A stretch of 64,000 nucleotides of DNA, taken from Dermatemys mawii. Taxonomy: Eukaryota > Chordata > Testudines > Dermatemydidae. The stretch lies in NCBI GenBank assembly GCA_007922305.1, contig ML677335.1, positions 18,448,246 to 18,512,245 of the forward strand, written 5' to 3'. Below are positions 52,401-64,000 of the stretch, one piece after another; the first letter of the stretch is position 1; the number at the start of each line of letters is the position of its first letter. A model generated the notes under the pieces. The model saw only the letters and a list, made by a program, of their open reading frames with translations. It did no database searches and was not told where the DNA came from. Made by a program: the position numbers and the translations under genes.

Positions 52401-52734
52401 TTCCAAATCTTTTTCATTAAAAATGTTTGTTTTTGTCAAAACAGTTTTCTGATGGAAATGTCTGGTTTTGACAGCATTTTAAGTTTTTCCAACAAAAACC
52501 TAAAAAATGCTAATGGCCAAACAATTTTCAGTTTTCAGACTTTTGATTAAAACCTTAGGACTTCAGAAGAGAAAAGTCAAATAAAATGAAAACTTTTTAA
52601 TTTAAATATTCTGCTCAGATGAAAAACATTTCCCAATCAGCTATAATTAATTTTTTTTGGACCTGAAACTGAGGTCATTCATGAAAACGTGAATTTCTTC
52701 AGGTGTTACAATAAAAGTAAAAAAAAGATCTAAA

Positions 52735-52941
52735 TGGCATCTCTATGCTGTAATTAAACGTATCCTGTTTATGGGGTTTGAGCTATAGGGCTGTTTAATT
52801 GTGGTGTAGATGTTAGGGCTTGGACCAAGCTATGGGACCCTCCCCACCTTGAGCATCTACACCACAATTAAACAGTCCTGGTGCCCAACTCAGCTGACAC
52901 AGGTTAGCTCTGGATTTTTAACTACAGTGTAGACCTACCCC
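52735..52941. mobile_element. Palindromic MITE with perfect 22-bp inner arms
   Basis: The inner arms 52791-52812 (CTGTTTAATTGTGGTGTAGA and TG) and 52854-52875 are exact reverse complements with a 41-bp loop. Weaker inverted similarity continues outward: atgctgtaattaaacg on the left against gtttttaactacagtgtagac-type sequence on the right. The tctacac/gtgtaga motifs recall Harbinger-type termini. No coding sequence. Outer edges are approximate. Confidence 0.7.
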
Positions 52942-55900
52942 AAATCCCTAATAAAAGGGAAGGAAGTGATATAGTTTAACTGATTAAAAAAATCTCCTTA
53001 TCACGTTACTTTGCATATATTTTCATTACTGATGCAACATTCTTCAAAATATTCTATCTGAGAAAAAAGCTAATAATCATGTTCTAAATTTCCCAGTTTA
53101 AACAAAGAAATAAAGTACAGAAAGAGATACTCATCCATTCTTATTTTTCACCTGTGGTGCTTTTTACTTTAAGTCAGAAGGGTCAAAAAGTAGATCTCAT
53201 AAAAAGGGAAAGATTGCTTTTTTTATAATAGTTAAACAGTGTATTGAAAATGTGTGGTTTCTGACTATCCGTATACATCTCCCTCTTCATGCCTGTAGGA
53301 AGGACAGATGAAATGCACCCGATTATACTGAAACTGAGCCCAACAGATGTTTATATTATTCATCAGTTTGGCGGGTAGCCAAAGAGCAGTAGTTGTATAT
53401 TGGAGTTAATATTATAACAGAGAACCTTACAGAGAGGACAGTGGATTCAGTTAATGCTTTTTATCCTAATAGAACAAGAATAGCGTACAACTGTCAGACA
53501 TCCTGCAGGGTATAAACTAGAAACATTCCAGTCTCTAACAGTTCATGTTTGTGTCTGACTGGGGAACAGTAGGGAAAAGTTCAGATCTCTGTTTGCTGCA
53601 TTCCACTTTCCTGCTGTTCCCCCTGTCCTCAAAAGCCTTTTTATAAATTGGTAGCAATATCCCAAGCCAAAAATATGTGAGTAGTGCTTTAACATTTTGG
53701 CAGAGAGCTATGTATAATCATTTAGTTGAATCAGTTTGTTAGATTGCAAACATGACAAACAAGCCACATATTTACAGTATATTGACACAACAGGATTAAA
53801 TGATGATACAGCATTCCCTGTCATTATTCATGTATATTATCTTAGGTTTACTTAATAACATATTTTCTCATCAGAAAAATGGCAACAATCTAGGGGTCAT
53901 TGTTCAAGGAAAAAGCAAGTACAATCCATATACCAGTATTTGAGCCACTTGAGAAATGTTTGTTACAGTAGAGCTCAGTAGTGGAGGGTTCATTTTTGGT
54001 AACTTACATGAATGAGGAAGCTGCTTAAATTCTCTCTCCAGTAAATCAGTCTGTTTCTGATTTCTTTTACTGAAAAACATGAGAAATGTTGATCTCCTAG
54101 TATGGAGTCGGCAGGGAGGAGAGTGAGTGCAAATACGAAGAACTTAGCTAGAACATGAGCTATCTTTTAATTTATTTTTTTATTTTTTGGGTTTAAATCA
54201 CAAAAAAAATCCCATACAAATTGCACCAGCCACCCTAACAATTAATTAAAACTAGCAATAAAACAATTATGATCACCCAGCAGCTTTTAGCGCTCATTCT
54301 GGTAGCAAATTGACTCAAGTAACCAGTAAATCAAAGCCAGAGAAGATAAGTGCTATTGAATAGCCCTGAAACCACATTTTCAGCAACCTCTATATTGTAT
54401 ACAATGTAATTGTTTGCATTCTTGTTTCCTTCAATAAATAAATAAATCATACAGTAATTAGGTGAAAAAACTGTTCTTTCTTTCTTTCATGCTTATGTGT
54501 GTGAGAGATCTTGCTTCTGGGTTACTCATATTGCTATTGCTCTCTTTTTGATCCTCTCGATTTGGTCATGTCAAAGCGCAGAGAAAAATGATTTTTAAAA
54601 GATCTATTTGCTTTCTTTTAAATCTTGGCGGGGCTATTCCAGCTGTTCCAGTGTGACCTCAAAAACTGCTCTCTCCCTCATGCAGTGCTTCCTGACTGTT
54701 GATTTTTGAGGAAAATTCACCCTACTGTGAGTATAGTGTAGCAGGGGTGAAATAGGCAAATTACCTGTACAAACACAAAAAATCCTTCCTTCCAGCAGTG
54801 AAAACTGAGTTTCTTGTTATGACACCGTTACACGCATACAGTGAAACAATAGGCCGCTGTATTAGACAACCTTAAGAGTCTACTTAAAAGTGCTGCCAAA
54901 TCTGTTGAGTACAAGTCTGCAAAAAGATTACTTCATTTAGCAACTGATTTAGTCTGCTCATTGCCTAAGAGTGGTTTCATATGTTTATATACGTTCTGAG
55001 GTACATATTTCCAGGAAACAGAGATGATATTTTGACCAATGTTGGTGTCCAAGAAGCTGTTTTTGGCTAACGAGATGTTCTACTCCCTTATAGCATGTGC
55101 AAGGTTCCAGTCACCTGGTAGATCCACAGACGGTCATCACTATGAGTAACCCAGAAGCAAAATCTGAGTTATGCACTGTGATGATCCATAATTATATGTT
55201 GACTATACAGATCTCCTATTTGTTAGCCAACTGCAAACACAAAATATGCTTTCCCCCCTCATTTCCTATATGTGCTTCCCTACCTGTGTCTGAAAGATTG
55301 GAACAGAGAAAGGTGCTGAGCACCAAGCAGAGGAGCATTTATCTAGTCAATGTTGAACTGCCTACTGGAGTGACTGAGTGAGAAGAACAGACTGTCAGAA
55401 TGCTGTGCTCTTTCAGAACCAGAGGCATGTGCTGAGGTAGTCATTTTTCTGTCTCCTATTTTTATGAAACATTACTTCTCCCTATTTCTTTGTTTTGTTT
55501 TTAACTATTTGAAGCGGTATCTCCTGCATGTTCGCTGTTCCATATTCTGCTTTTCCCATTCATCCTACTCATTGACTTTCCCCTGTGCTACAGCACAAGG
55601 TCCTTTGGAGTCTACTAGGTACAAGCAAAAATTTAAAGTGAAATGTAGCTAGTTGGGAATGTTCCATTGTGCTCAGATAGGGGGCAGGGAGTGATGCTGT
55701 GTGACCGGAAAAGTGAAACTTGTTCAAGACCATAAATTTCTGTAGGGATGGCAGCAAAATAAAAAAGCTGTGTTGCAGAAGAGGGAAAGCTAGGAAGAGA
55801 GAGAATTAGAGAACAAGTCCTGGGGAGAGGCTGCCTATAGTGGTAGATAGGAGACATAGAGGAAGGGAGAAAGGAGTTACCTGTATTATGGACCTGTTTG

Positions 55901-57633
55901 AGGTTGATATTTTGGCAGGTCTGTATCAGGTCTGATGTATTCCATCTAGTAAAAGGTAATCACGTCTGTGTACACACACAGCATAAAACAAGCAAATTGC
56001 AAAACTGACTCTCATTATAGAGTGAGTCCCTGTACTGGATCTCTATGGGGTTTTGGATAGTAAGGTTGGGAAAGAGTACAGCTGGGGAGATGCTGATCTC
56101 CATTGCATGCTTTCCTTCAGAGGTGGCAGATAGTTAAGCATGGATTCTCATTTACATGAATGGTGTTAAACACAGCATCAGTTGAGGTTTAGGTCTGCTT
56201 CTCTCTCAGGAAGGTGTATTTTGCATGGGGCGGGAAGTCACTGGAAAGGGGACACCAGAGCAGTACAGATCAGATGGGAAATTCATAAAACTTGAGTTTC
56301 CTTCCCCATGAATTCCCATGATCCATGTGACTAGAAGGTGAAACTCCCTGCTTCCAAAAGGAATTACTACAATGGCCCTCATAATGTATTTGTTCATACA
56401 AGAATTATTTTGGGCTAGATTTGGGAGTCCTCATTCAGGCAAAATACCACAAGGAGTTCAGAATCATGTCTTTTGCAAGAAATATATTGGTTTATACAGA
56501 AAAAGAAATGATAGGAGAATCTGATGTTATAGATTGCTCACACCCTCTTGAAGCAATCAGTCTTTAGAACTGAACCCTGATATAGGTTAATATTTGTAAC
56601 ATTTCTCATCTACCAGAATCTGATTCTTTTTTATTACCTAAGGTATAATCCATATGGATAATAAATTGTTAATAGATGCAGCATTTCTGCCTAATGGCAG
56701 AAAACTAAACCAGTTCTCATATTAAAAACCCCCACAGGTTTTAGTTTGCACATTGTCTAAACAAACGTTGCAGGAATTTCAATCATATGAAATAATTGTG
56801 GCAAGTCAGGTCCTTATTGTATCTAGACTGCAGCAAATGCAGACTTTCATTTTGTTTTCCTTGTAGTCCATCCATGAAGATAATATTTCACAAGAGTTCT
56901 GAGGTTTATATGTGATGTTTTGCTTTGGAATTTTCTTCACAGTGACTTAGTGTTCTATTACTCTTTAATATGTGAGCAGAACCCTTTTCAGGGAACAGAA
57001 TACAAGACATGAAAATGCAGATTGCCAATTTACCCTGTCTTGCTCCTGTTTTATTAGTGGTAAATAGAAGGTGAAAACAGACCCAGTATATGTACAATTT
57101 TTTTCCTGCCTGAGAAGCATTATATTATACTACCAGAAGTAATTGATCTTAGTAGTTTAAAATATTGTTTGTTTTTTGGTTTACATGGCATATCTAGACA
57201 AAATGACGCTCTAAAATTGCGCATTTTTTATACCTTGAACTTTGTTCTAGAATATTTACAAAATATATTTTGCGTATTTGAAACTGTAATCTTCTGAATA
57301 GACTAATCTGTAGCCATAAAAGAATACAAGCTGTTAGGATGCTATTTCAGAAAAATTGGATCCTGTCCCAAGCCATACACCTTAGAAGTTTCCTTTTCCT
57401 TGTGTGACAGAGTGCTTTCTATTTGTTCATGGATCAGTCTGCTGTCTATATTAAAGTGAAAGGAATTACAAGTGGCACTTATGAGTCTCTAAAATTAACA
57501 TTCTTAATGATCTTGTAAGTAAAAAGATTTTCTGGAAAGACAAACATGTTTTTCTAACCACTTGAAGGATGTAGTATTGTAGGATGACTGGGTGTTGAAA
57601 CATCATTGAAATGTTAGATGCTTTAAACTGCAT
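52942..57633. other. PRKG1: Intron, nothing recognised
   Basis: The longest stretch without an identified element. It is AT-rich, with a short (AAAT)n run at about 54435-54450. Frames up to 94 codons (for example 55097-55381) lack recognisable features. Confidence 0.5.
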
Positions 57634-57844
57634 ATTTTACATTCCTAATCACAGGACTCAGCTTTTCAAAGAACACATTGTTTTGTTTGGGAATTCAACC
57701 ATTTTGCTTTAGGAGCTTCTTGCAGATAGAGACCTCTTCAGTGCCCAGCAACAGGCCAGCCTTTTGCAGCAGCACGCTCCCTGACATTCTGTCCCCTACA
57801 GTAACTTTCTCAGTGTGTTCCAGCATTCAGCAACTACTATTACA
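57634..57844 (-). repeat. 3' LTR of the gypsy element
   Basis: Aligns with 63613-63828, sharing cttttcaaagaa, gggaattcaa, ttttgctttaggagcttctt and gcaact blocks. On the minus strand it begins TGTAATAGTAG, preceded by a purine-rich ggaaataaaaatata that could be the polypurine tract. Divergence between the LTRs is high, implying an old insertion. Confidence 0.75.
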
Positions 57845-58929
57845 TATATTTTTATTTCCTGCCCACCAAATGCAGCTTAGTTTTGGTGGTCTGTAGACTT
57901 GTAAAAGTTGATCATCCCAAATGATCATATGTCATTGTATCCTTTGGCTGTTGTAGTCTAGCTGATTGTGTTGAGGGTTGCCGACAGATAGTGGTACCTC
58001 CTCTTGTACTGACAGTCTCATTTCCTGATGACCGTAGCTGAGTTATGTCTTCTTCCAAAAGTTCTGAAATGGAATAATCATCATGCAATTCAAGATCAGT
58101 AGGTCCCAATCCCTCTGGAGCTGGCTGTATCTGGCTGGAGCTGTTAATGAATTTGCTTGCTTCTCTGTGCAGAATATTTTTTTGTCTTAAACCAGGAGGA
58201 CAAGATAAGCTGGGTTAACTGATGAAACTGGTTCATTTCCAAAACTATCTTCTTTCTGAGTTTTAGAGTCTTTTAGACAGTCTGTGATTCCTTTAGTCTT
58301 TCTGCGAAGATGCTCCCTGAATTTGGAAACATCTTTCCTGTTGGATGGCTCTTGACTTTCCTGTTCAGAAATAATGCAGTCACAGGACATGTACAGGTTG
58401 TGATTAATGATGCTACTTCTCCCTGCTCCTCTTTTGTTTTAACCTCCCACATGAGGCTGTCTTTTCCTTGTCTCTTAGTGACTATATGAATCTGATCCTC
58501 TCAAAATGATCATTTTCCTGATTCTCCCTTCTCCGACAGATTCCTCACCAACGTGCAATCAACCAGGCTGAAGCTCAAGTTCTTGCACTTTTTTTCATAG
58601 TATTCTTTCCTTTAGTAACTGATTTCAGATTATTGTTTTGTACAATATAGTAAGCTTCTTTCATCTGCCTCTTCCAGTGCTCAGCATATCACTCATCTAT
58701 GTCACTTTTCTGGATTTGGACTCAGACCGAGTAATAAAAGTGTAGATAGCTTTGGGTGTTTCTCATTCAAAATGGAAGACTCTTCTTCACCCTTGATTAA
58801 CCCTTGCACAATTTACTAACTGTGCAATTATAGGCATGCATCACTTAGTGCTGATACTCCTTCCAATTTGATTTCTTGTCTTTCTCAAGAGTTCTGAGTA
58901 TGGAGAGTAAAGTTTAGATAAAACACTCA

Positions 58930-59220
58930 ACTGGATTTACTTGAGAACAGTAAGGAATTATTTTTAGAATTTTGGATAGCTGTGTATTCTTGGAATATTT
59001 TGAACAGCTGGTTCTCAAATTCCTTTCTTTGGTCATGGTATATTTTTGAAGGAAATATAAATTTCATTGTAAAGTCTTTGACTATTTCCTCATCAGCAGT
59101 TCTGCTAGACTTATTTTTTGTAGGGTACGCACGAATAAATTTTATGATATTATGCACATTCACCAGGATTCCTATTTTATTGGATGTGGAGCTTGCCAAG
59201 CCAATTTGCAGCAGCCTCAT
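58930..59220 (-). pseudogene. Gypsy integrase core remnant
   Basis: A 97-codon minus-strand frame contains the integrase core pattern: ILVNVHNIIKFIRAYPTKNK followed by FPSKIYHDQRKEFENQLF. In relatives the first segment reads V-D-x-F-T; here the catalytic Asp is His. The second catalytic Asp (HDQ) is present. The frame ends before the catalytic Glu can be placed. It lies 3' of RT/RNase H, as in standard gypsy elements. Confidence 0.75.
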
Positions 59221-60007
59221 CAGTGAAGTGTAGAGCCTCAGACCATCATCAAATCCGATTAGGGGATACTCATCAATGATGTATGACCTTGTCTGTCTAT
59301 CTCTGGCTACAGCTGCATGTCAGATCCTTTCCTTGGCTCTAGATATGAAGGTTGGCTGCACATTGAGCTTGGCCTGTTTGAAATTGGCTCCAAAAGGTCC
59401 ATGAGTGGCACGGTAAACCAAAGGTGGATACACACATTGTCAGGTCAGTTATAAGAGTCTTGTTTCTGATGTCAGCTGCAGATCATTCTTCACACCAAAT
59501 CAACATTACAGAGAAATCTGGGCAGGAGAAGTGGACTCACAATGGGCACTTCAATGGCAAGCATATTCTTGTGTGGTCAAAGAGGCCTGTACATAGTGCT
59601 AGGCTTGAGTTTGGCCTGATCTTCTCAACTGTTTAGTGTGTATCATCCTCACAACAGATGTGTGGAGGAGTGAAGCTGCTTAACTCGGGGAGCCACTGTA
59701 CTGGTGTGGGTTGAATTATCCCACTTATGATACACATGACTGAGTGTAGCTTTGTGTCAACCAACTTGATAGGAGACAAATGGAGCCAAACCAGAGCTAT
59801 GACTAGAAGCATTTAATTCAGGTGATGTCATCACATATATGAGATGGTTACTATCACTATAGACTGTAAGTGAAGGTGATTAGAAAGGTTCAGAGATTAC
59901 CTTTTTTGCTTCTAACCCACTTTAGAACTAGAAACTTCAGTTTCCCAGAATGCACGTGGTAGTTCTTCTTTGTAGGTGTCAGAGTTCTGGATCTATAGAA
60001 TCTAAAA

Positions 60008-60700
60008 TCACCTAGAATTTTCCTTCTTAAACTGATACAGGACAGCTGCCAAGTCCTCATTTGAGTCAGTATGCAAGGTGATTGGTTTCTGGAATTCTGG
60101 GTAGGCCATGATTGGAGGAGTGAGCAGAGCATGAATCAGTTGTTCTAAAGTCCTTAATGTGGTTCTGTCCATACCATCCGTTGGTTGACAGGTAGCTGTC
60201 TGGTTCTTTTTACATTTTTTGTCTTTTTCTCTTGGAAGCCAGGGTGTCGGGTACTGGAAACAAGATTGTGCCGTGGTTTTGCCACTCATGAAAAATCCTT
60301 TATAAATCCCCCTTAATAGCTAAGGAACCTCATCATATTTTTTTCCTTCCCTCACTGTGAAAGGAGTCTTTTCTTTTGAAACCTGTGCAGCAGCTATGTC
60401 TTTCGGATCCCTTAGCTGACAATATCCTTCCACAGTACCACATCTCCTCCTTGAACAAATCTTATTTATTTGGTTATAGTTTGATGCCACTTTTCTGAAG
60501 ACTTCTGAAAACTTTCCTAACATGCTCCATGCAGTCCCTGAAATCTTTGTTGTAGATAAGCACATCATGAAGGCAGAGGATAGAAATTTCACCTGTCAAA
60601 TATTCCAGGCATCCTTCCAGTGAACCCATTGATATCCCTAGTCAGATGAGTACTTCCCTCACTTATAAACCGCAATAAGCTTTACCTTGATCGAGGTTAG
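60008..60700 (-). pseudogene. Gypsy reverse transcriptase and RNase H remnants
   Basis: A minus-strand fragment reading CLHDVLIYNKDF (about 60582-60547) corresponds to the YLDD catalytic box, with the first catalytic Asp replaced by His. Downstream, MAYPEFQKPITLHTDSN (about 60108-60058) matches the connection/RNase H start, where the Asp of HTD is kept. Intervening frames are broken. The polymerase cannot be active. Confidence 0.7.
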
Positions 60701-62539
60701 AATACCATGAATTTCCACCTAAGCTGAATCTCTTGAATTCTGAGTATAAGATTTCTATCTGAAATAATTTTTGTTGTTGTTTTTGTTTAAATCTGTAGTC
60801 CATACTTAGTCATAAGTTGCCATCTTTCTGACACAAACCATGGGTGAAGAGTACGTTGACTTGCATTTTTTTTAATCCAACCTCTGGCAATATGATGATT
60901 TATATAGCTCTTCACTTTTTACAATGGTCAGAGATGGCATTATATGTTTCATGGAAAAGAGTTTTGATAGCTAGGTTAATATCTATTTTCAATATACTCT
61001 ACATCTCAATGATCTCTTGAAAAGGTATTGCACTCTTTGCTCAGCATTCCTCTGACTTCCTGTTTTTCCTCTGAAGTGTTGCAGGAGGGTTCCATATTTC
61101 ATTAGAGGTTTGTGATGTGCCTTTATGTTCAACCAGCAATATTGATTGGTTATTGTAACGTTCATTTCCTTTCAATCCCACTTTCTGGCTTCTGTAGTAA
61201 TTGCGAGGTTAGATAGTCTTGACCAGCTATAAACAAGGTGACATTGTGTTCAGTGACATTCTTGACATTTACTCCACTCTGATGAGATTTTTCTTTTGGG
61301 AGACTATTAAGGGTTCTGTATTGTTCAGACCTTCAGGCTATGATGCTGTTTCATTTGGTATAAACAATATGTCTCCCTCCTGTTGAACTGTTTCTTGATA
61401 CACGTCACTTGAATCGTTTGTCGTCTTGGAATAGTGATTTCACTTGTTTTTATATTGACTGTTCAGATATCCTCTGTCCTTTTGTTCTTCTGCTGGATTA
61501 AATTAATTATGTTTGCTCAATTTACCTCTGTGAAATGCTGTGCTTTAAAAAAGGAGAATTAGCTGTTCCGTGAATCATTCTAATAATTTCTTCAATGATG
61601 TTGAAGCCTATTACAGGTTGCTTTATCGCCTCACAACTCACTAGCATAGGGACACATCTTAATAGTATGATTGGCAGTAGGTATTGATAAATAGAATTCT
61701 ATTTGAACCCAACCTTCAAAAAGTAATTTTAGTGCCATAGACTAGATGTAAAAGCAGTCATTCTTCAATATCTAACAATTCTTCAGTGGATCTTAGTTCC
61801 AACTCTGGAAGATGGTCATCTTTCCATTGTTTGTCAATAATTGAAATCTGGGCACCTCTCTCCCATGATGCTGTTACTTTCCTATCATTAAGATTATACC
61901 ACACTAAACACTTTATTCCAACTCAGTTGGCAACTACTTCTTGCTATCTAGAAGCATTTACATTTAAAACCACAGGATTAGATAATTTATTACTGTTTTC
62001 TCTAAAGTTTTGCTAGACTTGGCAGATAATTTTGTTTTCAGTAGTGCTGTAGTTGATAATTCTTTGAACAGTATGTTCCTGAAGACCCCTTGAGCACTGT
62101 ATACATAGTCCTTTGTCTCCTTTTTATTAGCAAAATGATTGCGACTTTCTCATATTTCCCAATTGCTAGTATTGACCTCATACCCAATATTCTCTTGTCC
62201 ATTGTGTATTGCCACCACACTTGTAGCTATGACTGTGTCTTTCAATTGACTTCCTTCATGGGCAATTTTGACAGTGTATCTGGTAACTCTTCAGCATTTA
62301 TCCTTTCTGATTAGCGTAATGTGAGGAATTGCTATAGGTCTTCGAACTCATAGTCTTTGACATTTTGGATTACTTCATTGTTCTGTTCCATCTGAGTAGC
62401 TAATGAATTTGGCTTTGGCAGTTGTTGTTTGAAAGTACTGAGATCTTTAGTTTCTCCTTCTTTCAGAACAGATTGCATAGCATTTATTTGTAATGGCTTC
62501 ACTTGCCCTGATCCTTAGTTTTTGCTGGTGCTCCATTTC

Positions 62540-63230
62540 AATGGGCAGTATTCAGTTTTTCCAACAAAAGTTCATCAGATACATTTAAATACTCTAAGTA
62601 TGGTTTTAGGTCAGCTGTAATAGTCTCATTATGTAACCTAGACAAAATGAACTGTAGAAACTGACATTGGACCAAGACTGATACTTTAGTATAGGCTCTG
62701 TCTTTGATGCAAAGATTATTTTTTTTTGAAGAGCTATTGCACACACAAGGAAATCCAATGGAGTTTCTTTAGGTGCTTGAACTGCTTCAATTAACTGCTT
62801 CAAAATAATAGAAATCAGTGGCATTTTCTTCAGAATAATGTGTCTGTAGGATCTGACTTAGTTTGAGCAATGTGAGGTCACTCTTGCCCTCCAGATAACT
62901 TCAGAGTTTTAATTCTGGGCTGACTGCACAAATTGCACTTTCTATAATTTCTGGCCCTGGATAAACTGTTCTTTAATCCCTTTTCAGTTTGGCATTCCAG
63001 ACTACTATATTTAACTTGTCCTTTTGTGTGGAATAACCAATCTGACCTGTAACTCTGAAATCTTTCCAAGTACTAATAGCAGATTTTAATGGATCTGAAG
63101 CTGTTTCCTTATTACTGTCATTTTCAGTAGGCTGCACTGATTCATTTCTCATCCTCTTAGCTCCAAATTGTGTTATTGTCTTTTGAGGCTGCAGCACTAC
63201 CTGTTCCATGTTCTGACAAACTAGCAAAAC
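62540..63230 (-). pseudogene. Gypsy gag-like remnants
   Basis: Several minus-strand fragments in different frames fit a retrotransposon gag: a segment near 62824-62740 with a P-DFL-A-LQKKI pattern, and one near 62660-62545 ending SDELLLEKLN. A zinc-knuckle (CCHC) could not be confirmed. Stops and frameshifts prevent translation as one protein. Assignment depends mainly on position between the 5' LTR and RT. Confidence 0.5.
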
Positions 63231-63612
63231 TTCTTTCTACTCCTAAGAGGGATTTTCCTGTTTTGCCTTTTCTGGCTCTGATTTGTCTTTCCCTTCCTGA
63301 GTCCGATCCTGAAAGTGATCCTTCAGATGGAGCAAGATGGACATTCCTTCGTCTCCCATTGAGCTAACAGATTCACACTCTAAATGCTGGAGAATATTCT
63401 TGGTCAAACCTCTGGCTTTTGATCCTTATCTCTGACCATCCTTGGTGATTTGCTGCCATTCAGTCACACTCAGGAGATTCTGCTCTGCTAGGAGCCACAG
63501 GCACCTCTCAGTCTCAGGCAACAAGTTGTTAATCACCATGATTTCGTGGCCTAGTCAACTGCATGCCTTCAAATGAACCCAGAAAAAATAATCTCAATGG
63601 GGCCTCCGTATT

Positions 63613-63828
63613 TGTTATACCCTTAATTACAAGACCCATCTTTTCAAAGAGAACATTGTTTATTCTGGGAATTCAAACCTTTTGCTTTAGGAGCTTCTTG
63701 CAGAGAAGGACCTCCTTTTTGCCCAGTGACAGGCTAGCTTTTTCATATACATGGAACACTCTAGCTTCTAAGGTAGCTCATTCAGTGCATGTCCATGCTG
63801 CTCTTAAAGGGGCAACTCCCACTTCTCA
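63613..63828 (-). repeat. 5' LTR of the gypsy element
   Basis: On the minus strand it begins TGAGAAGTGGGAGTTGCC and ends at ...GGGTATAACA. The sequence that follows inward (ggaggccccattgagatt) is where a primer-binding site is expected, but I cannot assign a tRNA. Confidence 0.75.
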
Positions 63829-64000
63829 TTATATTTATATCTCTATTAAGAGAAATATGTACAATTATAAACAATATATAAACAAATATTCAAAAGTATT
63901 ACTAAATATAAACTTTACAAATCTTTTTTCTGAAACATCTGTTCCAGGGACTTCACACAAGCTATAGCAATTTTTATACATATGTGCTATGGTCATCATT
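63829..64000. other. PRKG1: Intron, right edge of window
   Basis: AT-rich flank of the gypsy element. No feature is visible, and the intron is assumed to continue beyond the window. Confidence 0.5.

Larger units (their letters stand above)
57634..63828 (-). mobile_element. Ty3/gypsy LTR retrotransposon, full layout but decayed
   Basis: Two LTRs of about 211 and 216 bp bracket an interior that, read on the minus strand, has gag-like sequence (about 63230-62540), RT remnants (about 60700-60480), the start of RNase H (about 60170-60020) and integrase (about 59220-58930). This gag-RT-RH-IN order is that of ordinary Ty3/gypsy elements. All frames are broken. No envelope-like region or clear target duplication was found. 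Confidence 0.8.

Overview
This is vertebrate nuclear DNA, almost entirely intron. One short exon near the left end belongs to PRKG1 (cGMP-dependent protein kinase 1). The rest carries the interspersed-repeat mix of a non-avian sauropsid, most likely a turtle: CR1 LINEs with ATTCTATG-type tails, a Penelope-like element with a GIY-YIG domain, a Harbinger element with a Myb/SANT partner gene, several hAT families, Ty3/gypsy and ERV LTRs, and a tRNA-derived CORE-SINE. The taxon is an inference from repeat families recognised by eye. There is no operon, CRISPR array, rRNA or tRNA gene. A 10-base run of N marks an assembly gap at 9108-9117.

Layout. Bases 1-4716 are the end of the PRKG1 intron that precedes the first exon shared by the I-alpha and I-beta isoforms. 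The exon is 4717-4883 on the + strand and has consensus splice sites. From 4884 to the right edge is the next intron, more than 59 kb and still open. PRKG1 is known for very large introns in other vertebrates.

Repeats within the intron. 5.2-6.2 kb: a CORE-SINE, and a CR1 tail split by a hAT. 8.5-9.5 kb: a GC-rich hAT-like element containing the gap. 10.3-10.7 kb: a second copy of the 5.8 kb hAT, inverted. 12.0-12.9 kb: a 123-bp hAT MITE and a Harbinger-like MITE. 13.3-14.1 and 46.8-47.7 kb: two diverged copies of one LTR family. 18.1-21.1 kb: a CR1 with a mariner-type MITE, a 25-bp hairpin, and an antisense CR1 that itself holds a hAT. 22.6-23.3 and 24.7-25.5 kb: two solo LTRs. 23.6 and 48.7 kb: two hAT sisters with perfect 8-bp target duplications. 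26.8-28.8 kb: an ERV 5' LTR, primer-binding site and decayed interior. 33.8-35.4 kb: a CR1 reverse-transcriptase region. 36.5-40.5 kb: a near complete but inactivated Harbinger transposon. 42.8 and 50.4-51.5 kb: Penelope-like remnants with inverted terminal arms. 47.7-48.4 kb: a GC-rich mariner-like element. 51.6-52.4 kb: a CR1 3' end. 52.7-52.9 kb: a strongly palindromic MITE. 57.6-63.8 kb: a decayed Ty3/gypsy element with both LTRs.

How it fits together. The only host coding sequence I can support is the PRKG1 exon. The mobile-element open frames are interrupted by stops or frameshifts and look inactive. The most informative features are structural: nested insertions with readable target duplications, the two-gene Harbinger, the inverted Penelope arms, and two near-perfect hairpins that would fold in the PRKG1 pre-mRNA.
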